Source: an uncultured Clostridia bacterium (GTDB lineage Bacteria; Bacillota; Clostridia; Oscillospirales; Acutalibacteraceae). From it: a DNA stretch of 64,000 bases. The stretch is from positions 24,944-88,943 of the forward strand of contig CANRIZ010000008.1 of assembly GCA_947630835.1 (NCBI GenBank). The letters run 5' to 3'. Under the pieces are notes generated by a model, which had not been told where the DNA came from, ran no database searches, and worked only from the letters and a program-made list of their open reading frames with translations. Both the position numbers and the translations under genes were made by a program. This document shows, piece after piece, positions 23,925-31,482 of the stretch; the first letter of the stretch is position 1; each line of letters starts with the position of its first letter.

Positions 23925-24495
23925 TTTTGTTTATCCTCCTCTTAATTCCGAATTTTGCAAGCTCCCTTGAAAGCCTTGCAAGCGGCAGTCCCACTACGTT
24001 AAGGTAATCGCCGTTTATCCTTTTTACAAGCAGCGCTCCCAAACCCTGTATGCCGTAAGCGCCCGCCTTGTCCATAGGCTCTTTTGTTAAAACGTAATCC
24101 GAAATTTCCTTTTCGGATAAGCTGTAAAACTCAACCAGCGTCTGTTCGCAAAATTTTACTTTTTTCTCCGCATTTTGTATGCAAACGCCCGTAAAAACGC
24201 TGTGGGTTTTCCCCGAAAGCGCCGCCAGCATATTTGCGGCGTCCGCTTCGTCCTTGGGCTTTCCGAGAATTTTGCCCGAAAGCGCAACCACCGTGTCGGC
24301 CGAAACAACCGTAAGCCCTGTCTTTTCGGCTGCGGCGTCGCCTTTAAGCTGCGCCAAATACAGCACCGCGTCCTCGGGCGCTATGTCCTGCGGCAGAGTT
24401 TCGTCCGCGTCGGCGGTCATAACTTCAAAATCATAGCCCGCATTTTTCAGTATTTCTCTTCTTCTCGGAGAACCCGAGGCAAGAATAAATTTCAT
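23911..24495 (-). CDS. maf: Maf-family nucleoside triphosphate pyrophosphatase
   Basis: 194 residues, normal for Maf. The N-terminal signature LASGSPRRREIL is intact, followed by the conserved DADE, SADTVV (SADTVVALSGKILGKP) and GKTHSVFTGV motifs, and a DKAGAYGIQG segment near the C-terminus. Maf proteins hydrolyse dTTP/UTP or modified pyrimidine nucleotides and are linked to septum inhibition. Its ATG overlaps the stop of the upstream Nudix gene (ATGA), and its end overlaps the start of the transglutaminase-dockerin gene, forming a tight three-gene transcript. Confidence 0.93.
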   Translation of the reverse strand: MKFILASGSPRRREILKNAGYDFEVMTADADETLPQDIAPEDAVLYLAQLKGDAAAEKTGLTVVSADTVVALSGKILGKPKDEADAANMLAALSGKTHSVFTGVCIQNAEKKVKFCEQTLVEFYSLSEKEISDYVLTKEPMDKAGAYGIQGLGALLVKRINGDYLNVVGLPLARLSRELAKFGIKRRINKNEII

Positions 24496-25037
24496 CTTTT
24501 TTCACCGTATATTTTATAGTATGTCTTTACGATACCGACCTGAGTCTTGCTGTCCCTTATTTCATTTTTCATAACCATTTCAAAAGCTTTTTTTAGCGGA
24601 ATTTTCTTAACCTCAAGGAATTCGTCTTCGTCAAGACTCTGTTCGCCGAAAGAAAGTCCCCTTGCAAGGTACATATGTATTATTTCTCCGCAATAGCCGG
24701 GAGTGGGATAGAGCTTGCCCAAATCCTCATAGCTTTCGGCGCTCGCTCCCGTTTCCTCTTTAAGCTCGCGTTTTCCCGCTTCAAAAGGATTTTCGCCGTA
24801 TTCAAGCTTGCCGGCGGGAAGCTCGAGAAGCTCCTCAAAATAAGGATATCTGAACTGCTTTACAAAAAGAAGCTCGTCGCTGTCCGTCAGCGCCGCAACG
24901 CATACCCCGCCCGGATGCTCTATAACCTCCCGCACGGCGGTGCTGCCGTCGGGCAGCAAGGCGTCGTCAACCCTCAAATTTACAATTTTGCCTTTGAAAA
25001 TATATTTTTGATTTATCGGCTTTTCACTCATATCCAT
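24492..25037 (-). CDS. nudF: Nudix hydrolase, ADP-ribose pyrophosphatase type
   Basis: 181 residues. The Nudix box AGKLEYGENPFEAGKREL continues into KEETG, and the region before it (VKQFRYPYFEELLELPAG) is diagnostic of the ADP-ribose pyrophosphatase subgroup, as is the Pro about 16 residues after the box (YPTPGYCGE). It hydrolyses ADP-ribose to AMP and ribose 5-phosphate. AAAGGAG lies upstream of the ATG. It is the first gene of the Nudix-Maf-transglutaminase transcript, divergent from the M14-like gene. Confidence 0.88.
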   Translation of the reverse strand: MDMSEKPINQKYIFKGKIVNLRVDDALLPDGSTAVREVIEHPGGVCVAALTDSDELLFVKQFRYPYFEELLELPAGKLEYGENPFEAGKRELKEETGASAESYEDLGKLYPTPGYCGEIIHMYLARGLSFGEQSLDEDEFLEVKKIPLKKAFEMVMKNEIRDSKTQVGIVKTYYKIYGEKR

Positions 25038-25114
25038 AATATTTTCACTCCTTTCGGAATATTATTTATTGTTTAAATATTGTTAAAAAGTTAAGCTCGG
25101 AAGGACAAGAAGCT

Positions 25115-25990
25115 ATGATAACAGAAATTGAAGAATTTAATTACGAAAATCTTTATGCCTGCGCCGAAAAAATCGGGAGCAAATTCCCCTTTGCCCGCTT
25201 TTACTCAATAGGCGAAACCCCGTGTAAAAGGAAAATTTTTTCGCTTTCGGTCGGGGAAGGCAAAAAATCCGTTCTGTTTTTGGGAGGAATGAGCGGCACG
25301 GACCGCATAACTCCGGCGCTTATTTTGAGATTTTTTGAAAGGCTGTGCGTTTCAAACAAAAACGATATGAAAATCTCGGCGGTCAAAACCTCCAACATAT
25401 TGAGAGAACAAAAAATCACGGTCATACCTCTCGTAAACCCGGACGGACTTCAAATATCGCTTTTCGGAACGGACGAAGCCAAAAGCTACAAAAATCTTGT
25501 AAGCAGGACGCTTTCGGGAAAAGACTTTTCCCACTGGAGCGCAAACTCACGGGGCGTTGAGCCTTATTTGAATTTTGATTTTGCTTTCCCCCGCTTTGAA
25601 GCGCGAAATTATCCGTCGCCGAGCGGAAACTTCGGACCCGCCGCCCTTAGCGAGACGGAAACCCAAGCCGTTGCGGATTACATAAAATCAATGAACACAA
25701 AGTACGCCGTACTGCTTTCGGCAAACGGAGAAAGAATTATCTATTCGCCCAACATAACAAACAGCGAAAACGCCCTTATGGCGCAGATTTTCAAAAGCAT
25801 AAGCGGCTTTGAAGCGGAAAAAAGAAGCAAGGCGCAGTGCAGGGGGAATTTCTGCGAATGGTTTTGCGGCAAATACCAAAGACCTTCGTTTGAGTTTTCG
25901 TTTGAAAATTCGGAAAAATTCAATTCAAGCGGCTTTTTAAAAACTTACCGAAACGCCGAAGAGCTTTTGATGCTCTCCGCCATAATGTAG
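25115..25990 (+). CDS. M14 carboxypeptidase-like protein lacking zinc ligands (probable pseudoenzyme)
   Basis: 291 residues, shorter than most M14 peptidases and without a signal peptide. The fold is recognisable: LFLGGMSGTDRIT stands where the family has GG-x-H-G-x-E, VIPLVNPDG is intact, and NSRGVEPYLNFDFAFP corresponds to the NxRGVDLNRNFP segment. LSETETQAVADY and LLSANGERIIY follow the usual order. The first zinc His is Ser and the Glu is Asp. The third ligand (normally H-S-x-G) is also replaced. The C-terminal PSFEFSFE segment may keep the catalytic Glu. Zinc hydrolysis is therefore unlikely; a binding or regulatory role is inferred. It is convergent with murD, whose end is only 2 bases away. 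Confidence 0.75.
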   Translation: MITEIEEFNYENLYACAEKIGSKFPFARFYSIGETPCKRKIFSLSVGEGKKSVLFLGGMSGTDRITPALILRFFERLCVSNKNDMKISAVKTSNILREQKITVIPLVNPDGLQISLFGTDEAKSYKNLVSRTLSGKDFSHWSANSRGVEPYLNFDFAFPRFEARNYPSPSGNFGPAALSETETQAVADYIKSMNTKYAVLLSANGERIIYSPNITNSENALMAQIFKSISGFEAEKRSKAQCRGNFCEWFCGKYQRPSFEFSFENSEKFNSSGFLKTYRNAEELLMLSAIM

Positions 25991-25992
25991 GC

Positions 25993-27282
25993 TTATTTAT
26001 ACTTTTCTATAAGCTGTTTGTAATGCCTGCCCTTTTCCTCAAAGTTTTTATAAACATTATAGCTTGAAGCTGCGGGAGATAATAGACAAATTTTATCTAA
26101 AGCCGTAAATTCATAAGCGTTTATAACCGCCTGTTCAAGATTTTCATCCTTTATTATATTCTTTTTACAGCCGTTTTCCTTTAATCTGTCGGCTATACTG
26201 TGACCCGTTTCGGGAATGCCTATTATATTCCTGACGGAGCATTTGTCAAGGAAACGGATAAACTCCCCGTAATCGATTCCCCTGTCCTTGCCGCCTATTA
26301 TAAGCGTATCGACGTTTTTCAGCGCCTCAACCGCACATTCGACGGCATGGGGTATGGTGGCAATGCAGTCGTTATAAAAGGTTATGCCCCTAAAAGTACC
26401 CACCTTCTCCATACGGTGCTCGATACCCGAAAAATTCTCAACTCCCTTTCGGCAGGCGTCGTCGTCAGCCCCGAAGGTCTTGGCGGCTTTATACGCAAAA
26501 AGCACGTCTTGACGGTTATGCTCGCCCAAAAGATGCTCGTTTTTAATTTCAAAAGGTAAAAAATCATCTGCTTTTACGCCGATTTTTTCAGCCTCGGTCG
26601 AAGAAAGCGAAACATATTGCTCCACTCCCTGCGCGGCGTTATATATAAAGCTGTCCGCCGCGCTCTGGTATCTCATAATATTGAGCTTTGCGTTTAAGTA
26701 GCCTTCAAAACCGCCCTTGTAGTGGTCCAAATGCTCCTCGTAAACATTGGTAAGCACCGCCGTTTCGGGGGAGCTTTTTGTAAATTCAAGCTGATGCGAC
26801 GACATCTCTATTACCGCAACGGTATCGTCCTTCAAGGTTTCAAGCGTTTCAAAAACGGGCACGCCGATATTGCCTATAAGCCTTGCGTCAAAGCCCGCCG
26901 CCTTGAGCATTTCGTAAATAAGCGTGGAGGTGGTGGTTTTGCCCTTCGAGCCGGTAACGCCTATCTTGCGGCAGGGCGCAAAGCGCAGAAAAAGGTCTAC
27001 CTGACAGCTTATCTCTGTGTTTTCGCCGACGTCGACGTTCTTAAAGGATATGCCCGGGCTTTTCATAACAAGGTCAAAGTCGTTTATGCGGTCAAGATAA
27101 TTTTCGCCGCTTATCACAAGGGTATTTTCATCGCAAACGCTTATGTCGTTTCTGTCGGCAATAACAAGCTTTTTATCGGGCAGAAAATCCCTTATATATT
27201 TAACCGTGGACTGTCCTTCCCTGCCGAAGCCGAGGACAAGCACGGATTTATCTTTTAAATAATCAATAATTTTCGGCAACAT
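25993..27282 (-). CDS. murD: UDP-N-acetylmuramoyl-L-alanine:glutamate ligase (MurD; possibly MurD2-type)
   Basis: 429 residues. It has an N-terminal Rossmann segment (VLVLGFGREGQSTVKY), the Mur ligase P-loop (GVTGSKGKTTTSTL), the central NVYEEHLDHY segment (family: NxxxDHLDRH), and the C-terminal FSGIEHRMEKVG and DRGIDY motifs. MurD normally adds D-glutamate to UDP-MurNAc-L-Ala. Here it starts inside the 3' end of a MurL-like gene (20-base overlap). In Xanthomonas a MurD variant adds L-Glu and MurL then epimerises it, so this MurD may use L-Glu; that is inference from context. It is not in a division/cell-wall cluster. Confidence 0.85.
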   Translation of the reverse strand: MLPKIIDYLKDKSVLVLGFGREGQSTVKYIRDFLPDKKLVIADRNDISVCDENTLVISGENYLDRINDFDLVMKSPGISFKNVDVGENTEISCQVDLFLRFAPCRKIGVTGSKGKTTTSTLIYEMLKAAGFDARLIGNIGVPVFETLETLKDDTVAVIEMSSHQLEFTKSSPETAVLTNVYEEHLDHYKGGFEGYLNAKLNIMRYQSAADSFIYNAAQGVEQYVSLSSTEAEKIGVKADDFLPFEIKNEHLLGEHNRQDVLFAYKAAKTFGADDDACRKGVENFSGIEHRMEKVGTFRGITFYNDCIATIPHAVECAVEALKNVDTLIIGGKDRGIDYGEFIRFLDKCSVRNIIGIPETGHSIADRLKENGCKKNIIKDENLEQAVINAYEFTALDKICLLSPAASSYNVYKNFEEKGRHYKQLIEKYK

Positions 27283-28663
27283 TTTTATACATCTCCGTCA
27301 CTTCTTCAAGAAAATCATTCGGCACGTTGTTCATCGGATTATACTCGTTCAGTAAATTTTCATCTATAAGCGATTTGTCGTAATTTTCTTCAAAATATCC
27401 GACAAGCCTCGGGAGCTTTTTGCCCTGCGCTTTCAGCTTTTCGGCAAGCCTTGCAAGCGCAAAGTTGAATTCGGACTTTGTACCTACGCATTCAAAAGGT
27501 TTAAGCCCGGTGAAGCCCGAAAGCCCGTCAAAATCCGCTTTCATATCCCAGTCGTCAAGCATATCGTTTCCGAATATTTCAACGAGTTTTTCGTAGTCGG
27601 TAAAAGGCGAAAGTATGGTAAAAACAAAGAGGCACTTGGCGCATTTTCCGCACCATATATTTTGCTTGCTTCCCCTGTTGCAGCTGCGGAAGCTTTTATG
27701 GTATTCGGGCAGAGAAGCAAACATTTTGGCGATTTGCAATTCCGAAAACGGACGAAGCAGGCTGAAATAGGAAATTGCGCCGAATATATTTCTTCCGACG
27801 TACTTTTCAAAATCGCACTCAAATTCATAGGATTTTGAATACTGGTGATTGACCTCGACGCCCTCGATATTTGATTCGTTGGCGCTTGATTCGTTTGAAA
27901 GCACTATATAATCCGCCCCTATCAGATAGGCGCAGTACAGCGAAAGGAAAGCGACTATCGCAGAGAACGGAGTATGACCGTTCAAAAAGCCCTCGGAATT
28001 GAGTTTTAGTAAGTTTTTATCTATCGTTCTGTAGGTTCTGACTATATCCTTTTCGCCGTAACCTGCGTTTTTGACGGTATCAGTCCTCGCCTGCTGGTCG
28101 TTTACGGTGAAAAACCTGTTCTTTTCCGCCGATTTTTTCAAAAGCGCCGCCGTAACGCAGCTGTCCTTTCCGCCGCCTACCGGTATAAGATTTAAGCGAG
28201 CGGAAATATATTTTTCGCCGCAGACGTGATTATGCCCCTCTTCTTTTTCCTCGGGAGGCGCGGCAATTATATCCATAAAATCTTCTTCGTTCGTATCTAT
28301 GGAATTAATATAGAAAAACTCGGACAGTCCTCTGAAATAGAGCTTTTTCCACCAGAGTATATCCTCTTGCGAAAGTCTGCCGCATTTAATCTCAACTTTT
28401 TCGGGGCAGGCGCACTTCCAATAGCTTATCAGCTCAACCATACCGAGATTGAAGATGATTTTCTCCGCAATTTCGCCGTCGTACTTATTCAATATATTCA
28501 AATTGTCGGTTTTGACGCTTGTTTTGGGATGAAATTCGCAAAGACCGTCTATTGAAAAATCAAATTCGATATTTATTGAATTCTCTTCCCTTTTAAGCTT
28601 CCAACCCTTGTAAACAAAGCTTTTGTATGTGCTTCTGAGCCGGGTAAACTCTTTACCCTCCAA
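27263..28663 (-). CDS. murL: MurL-like UDP-MurNAc-L-Ala-L-Glu epimerase
   Basis: About 466 residues. The protein matches MurL landmarks as I know them: IPVGGGKDS near residue 165, GHTPFSAIVAF, VLSNESSANESN, VNHQYSKSYEFE, YFSLLRPFSEL, a cysteine group (SCNRG, WCGKCAKC) and KPFECVG. MurL uses ATP to invert the terminal L-Glu of UDP-MurNAc-L-Ala-L-Glu, replacing glutamate racemase. The start is set at TTG 28663 because GAGGTGAT lies 8 bases upstream; a GTG at 28672 overlaps that SD. Overlap with murD shows co-translation. An alternative would be another PP-loop-like ATPase, but the motif order favours MurL. Confidence 0.8.
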   Translation of the reverse strand: MEGKEFTRLRSTYKSFVYKGWKLKREENSINIEFDFSIDGLCEFHPKTSVKTDNLNILNKYDGEIAEKIIFNLGMVELISYWKCACPEKVEIKCGRLSQEDILWWKKLYFRGLSEFFYINSIDTNEEDFMDIIAAPPEEKEEGHNHVCGEKYISARLNLIPVGGGKDSCVTAALLKKSAEKNRFFTVNDQQARTDTVKNAGYGEKDIVRTYRTIDKNLLKLNSEGFLNGHTPFSAIVAFLSLYCAYLIGADYIVLSNESSANESNIEGVEVNHQYSKSYEFECDFEKYVGRNIFGAISYFSLLRPFSELQIAKMFASLPEYHKSFRSCNRGSKQNIWCGKCAKCLFVFTILSPFTDYEKLVEIFGNDMLDDWDMKADFDGLSGFTGLKPFECVGTKSEFNFALARLAEKLKAQGKKLPRLVGYFEENYDKSLIDENLLNEYNPMNNVPNDFLEEVTEMYKNVAENY

Positions 28664-28843
28664 AAAAATCACCTCGAATTTACATATTGATATCGTCGCA
28701 AAGCCGCCTTGCCTTACGTCAACCTAACGTTATTATTTATTATACTTATTATATGAATAAAAATCAAGGTAAAGTATGTCGCAGGCGCAAATCGTTGTTT
28801 ACTTTGAGGCGGGGGCGTGGTAAAATAATTGCGAGGCGATAAA

Positions 28844-30103
28844 ATGAAGATTAATAAAGCGTTAAGCGTATTAATGGCTTTTGTTTTGGTTTTCTGCGTA
28901 TTTTCTTTCGGAGCTTACGCCGCCGAAAGCGGAAAAACCGTATCGTTTAAAATTGAAAACGTTTCAAAAAGCGTGCTTGCCAAAAAATCGCCGCCTAAAG
29001 CTTACGGCGCAAACGGCAAATACTATGCGGGAACGTCTTATAAGCTTTACGACAACATTTCCGACAATGCCAAGGCGATATACAACGCTTTTGAAAGCGA
29101 AAGGGCGGGGCTTGCAAGCTCCCCTCGGGGCGTGATAAAGGTTAATCTTTCCGCCCACGGCAGGAATTTGACGAGGGACAAGATTGAAAACGAGTTATTC
29201 TATGCCTGCGCCGCCATTACGGACGATGAGCCGGAATATCAATGGCTGCTGTCCGCGCCGTTCAAAATCGACTACGTTCCGGCAAGCGGAATGCTTACGC
29301 TTACTGTTTTGCTTTCGGAAACTCCTTACGGCAGTTGGAATGAAATAGAAACGGAGCATACCGCACTGATAAACGCCGTAAATTCGTTTAACGTTTCCGG
29401 CAACAACCGTTACGAGAGGATAAAAAGCATCCACGACGGCATTGTTCTGCGGGCAAGCTACAGCAAGAATTTAAACGAAAGCGTTACGCTTACGAATTCA
29501 AAGCTTTTCTACCCGTCAAGCGCTTTGCTTGCACCCTATGAAACCGTTTGCGACGGGTACTCCAAGGCGTTTAAAATGATTTGCGACAGATGCAATATCC
29601 CCTGCATAGTAGTCACGGGTTACGGCTATACTCCCGGTATTTTCGGCGTTTTTCTTTTGTCGCAGGGACACACTTGGAACTACGTTCGTATGGAGGACGG
29701 AAAATGGTATGCGGTTGATTTAACCTGGGACGACGTTGAAGGCTCGTCGCCTGTTTACGATTATTTCCTTGTCGGCTCGCAAACGACGGACAAAAGCGGT
29801 TACTCATTTATAATGACCCATGACCCGGTAGGCGACCGCTTTGCGGGAACTAATCTTACATACCCGCAGTTGAGCCGCACAAAATACGTTTACGATCCCT
29901 CCGTTTACGAAAATATAACGGGCGACGTCGATAAGGACGGCGAGGTTACCGTGATAGACGCCAAATGGATACTGCAAAGCGTAGCCGAGCTGCGTAAATT
30001 AAACGACTCGCAGTCGAACGCCGCCGACCTGAACGGGGATAATTCGGTTACCGTTGCCGACGCAAAATCGGTTTTGCGGCTGATTTCGGGTTTATCCGCT
30101 TAA
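28844..30103 (+). CDS. Secreted transglutaminase-like dockerin protein
   Basis: About 419 residues. The start is ATG 28844, behind GAGGCGAT; an in-frame TTG 15 bases upstream lacks an SD. After a signal peptide (ends near AYAAES) comes an N-terminal helical region and a transglutaminase core: TVCDGYSKAFKMICD (Cys), GHTWNYVRM (His), YAVDLTWDD (Asp). A C-terminal dockerin follows (DVDKDGEVTVIDAKW, DLNGDNSVTVADAKS). It lacks the beta repeats of the 888-residue relative. It lies divergent from the murL/murD pair and 15 bases before a second, similar gene. An AT-rich promoter region with TATTAT-like elements precedes it. Confidence 0.88.
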   Translation: MKINKALSVLMAFVLVFCVFSFGAYAAESGKTVSFKIENVSKSVLAKKSPPKAYGANGKYYAGTSYKLYDNISDNAKAIYNAFESERAGLASSPRGVIKVNLSAHGRNLTRDKIENELFYACAAITDDEPEYQWLLSAPFKIDYVPASGMLTLTVLLSETPYGSWNEIETEHTALINAVNSFNVSGNNRYERIKSIHDGIVLRASYSKNLNESVTLTNSKLFYPSSALLAPYETVCDGYSKAFKMICDRCNIPCIVVTGYGYTPGIFGVFLLSQGHTWNYVRMEDGKWYAVDLTWDDVEGSSPVYDYFLVGSQTTDKSGYSFIMTHDPVGDRFAGTNLTYPQLSRTKYVYDPSVYENITGDVDKDGEVTVIDAKWILQSVAELRKLNDSQSNAADLNGDNSVTVADAKSVLRLISGLSA

Positions 30104-30118
30104 TTGAAGGTGAGAATT

Positions 30119-31309
30119 TTGTATAAAAGAATTTTGTCCGTAATATTTGCTTTTACGCTTATCATCGGAAGCTTCTGCTTTAATGCAAGCGCGCAGCAAA
30201 GCGAAACGGAATTTGACGGCAATTATTTTTACTACGGCTTGACCGAATGTGAAAAATCGGTTTACGACGCAATAGTAAACTGCGAAGGCGGCATTTCCGC
30301 AAAAAAACAGGGCGAGGTAAGCGTTAATTTCGCACCCGATTCGGGGCTCGGAGATTTTTCTTCGCAAAGGGCGGCAAAGGAAAGGGCGAACAGCTCAATA
30401 ATAAAGGCGTTCAGCGCGGTTGTTTCCGACCACCCGGAGTTTTATTGGATAAACAGCTTCGGCTCTGCCTGCGATGTGAAAAGGAACGGCTTATCATACA
30501 GCGTGGCTTCCGCAACGCTTACTATTGAGCCCGACGGAAGCTGGAGCAACACCGAAAGCAAATACAAAAAGCTCCTTGACGCCGCGGAAAATTTCGAGAT
30601 AAGCGGCGACACCCTTTATAAAAAGGTGAAATACATACACGATGAGCTTTGCGCTCTTATTTCCTATCCCGATTCTACGCAAAGGGTCGACGGCGACTCC
30701 ACCGCCTACAATGCGCTGATTTCTCCCAATATGGCGGTTTGCGGCGGTTATGCGGGCGCATTTAAGCTGATTTGCACGCTCAACGGCATAGCCTGCGTCA
30801 GCGTTTTCGGCGAAAGCTCGCAGCCGCAGGTATTTTTGGGCTTCCATTTGACCCAACCCGAGAACCATCAATGGAATTACGTCAAAATGGACGACGGAAA
30901 TTGGTACGGAGTTGATTTGACCTGGGACGACCGTGACGGGGACGGTATACTTTACGATTATTTTCTTTCCGGCTATAATACCCCCGCGTCTATGTTCGGC
31001 AACGAAAAATTCTGCGAAAGTCATATTGAAACCGGCGAAATTTATTCTGACGGCATAGCTTTAAAATATCCCGAGATAAGCGAAAACGCCTATATTCCGC
31101 ACGGTTTGGATTTAAAGCTTGCGGGCGACGTTAATACGGACGGCTCGATTACCGTTTCCGACGCAAAGGCGGTTTTAAAATACATATCGGGACTGACGGA
31201 CTTTTCCGAGGTTGAGTTTTTAAACGCCGACGTCAATAACGACGGGCGCATAACTCTTGTTGACGCAAAAAAAATATTGCGGAGCCTGTCCGGAATTTCC
31301 CCGCTTTAA
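30119..31309 (+). CDS. Secreted transglutaminase-like dockerin protein, tandem paralogue
   Basis: About 396 residues, starting at TTG 30119, which has GAAGGTGAG at the right distance. Signal peptide (MYKRILSVIFAFTLIIG, cleavage near ASAQ), then a transglutaminase core with AVCGGYAGAFKLIC (Cys), ENHQWNYVKM (His) and YGVDLTWDD (Asp). The sequence before the Cys is diverged from its neighbour (CGGYAGAF against CDGYSKAF). A C-terminal dockerin ends it (DVNTDGSITVSDAKA, DVNNDGRITLVDAKK). It is co-transcribed with the gene upstream and followed by a strong terminator. Confidence 0.87.
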   Translation: MYKRILSVIFAFTLIIGSFCFNASAQQSETEFDGNYFYYGLTECEKSVYDAIVNCEGGISAKKQGEVSVNFAPDSGLGDFSSQRAAKERANSSIIKAFSAVVSDHPEFYWINSFGSACDVKRNGLSYSVASATLTIEPDGSWSNTESKYKKLLDAAENFEISGDTLYKKVKYIHDELCALISYPDSTQRVDGDSTAYNALISPNMAVCGGYAGAFKLICTLNGIACVSVFGESSQPQVFLGFHLTQPENHQWNYVKMDDGNWYGVDLTWDDRDGDGILYDYFLSGYNTPASMFGNEKFCESHIETGEIYSDGIALKYPEISENAYIPHGLDLKLAGDVNTDGSITVSDAKAVLKYISGLTDFSEVEFLNADVNNDGRITLVDAKKILRSLSGISPL

Positions 31310-31332
31310 TGCCGTTTCGGCGTAAAAATATG

Positions 31333-31360
31333 TTCCTCCGAGCTGTCGGAGGAATTTTTT
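31333..31360 (+). terminator. Terminator of the transglutaminase-dockerin pair
   Basis: TTCCTCCGA pairs perfectly with TCGGAGGAA around GCTG, followed by a T run. Confidence 0.85.
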
Positions 31361-31392
31361 ATTTCTATTTTTCATAAATTTTTAAATAGTTG

Positions 31393-31421
31393 TTGATATC
31401 TTTGGTTAATTATGCTATAAT
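31393..31421 (+). promoter_or_regulatory. Promoter of the EF-G-like gene
   Basis: TTGATA (31393-31398), 17-base spacer, TATAAT (31416-31421). It is followed about 60 bases later by GGAGG and the ATG at 31483. Confidence 0.75.
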
Positions 31422-31482
31422 TTTTCAGTAACGCATTTATTTTTTGTCTAATTTTAATTATTATAAATTTGGAGGAATAAAT

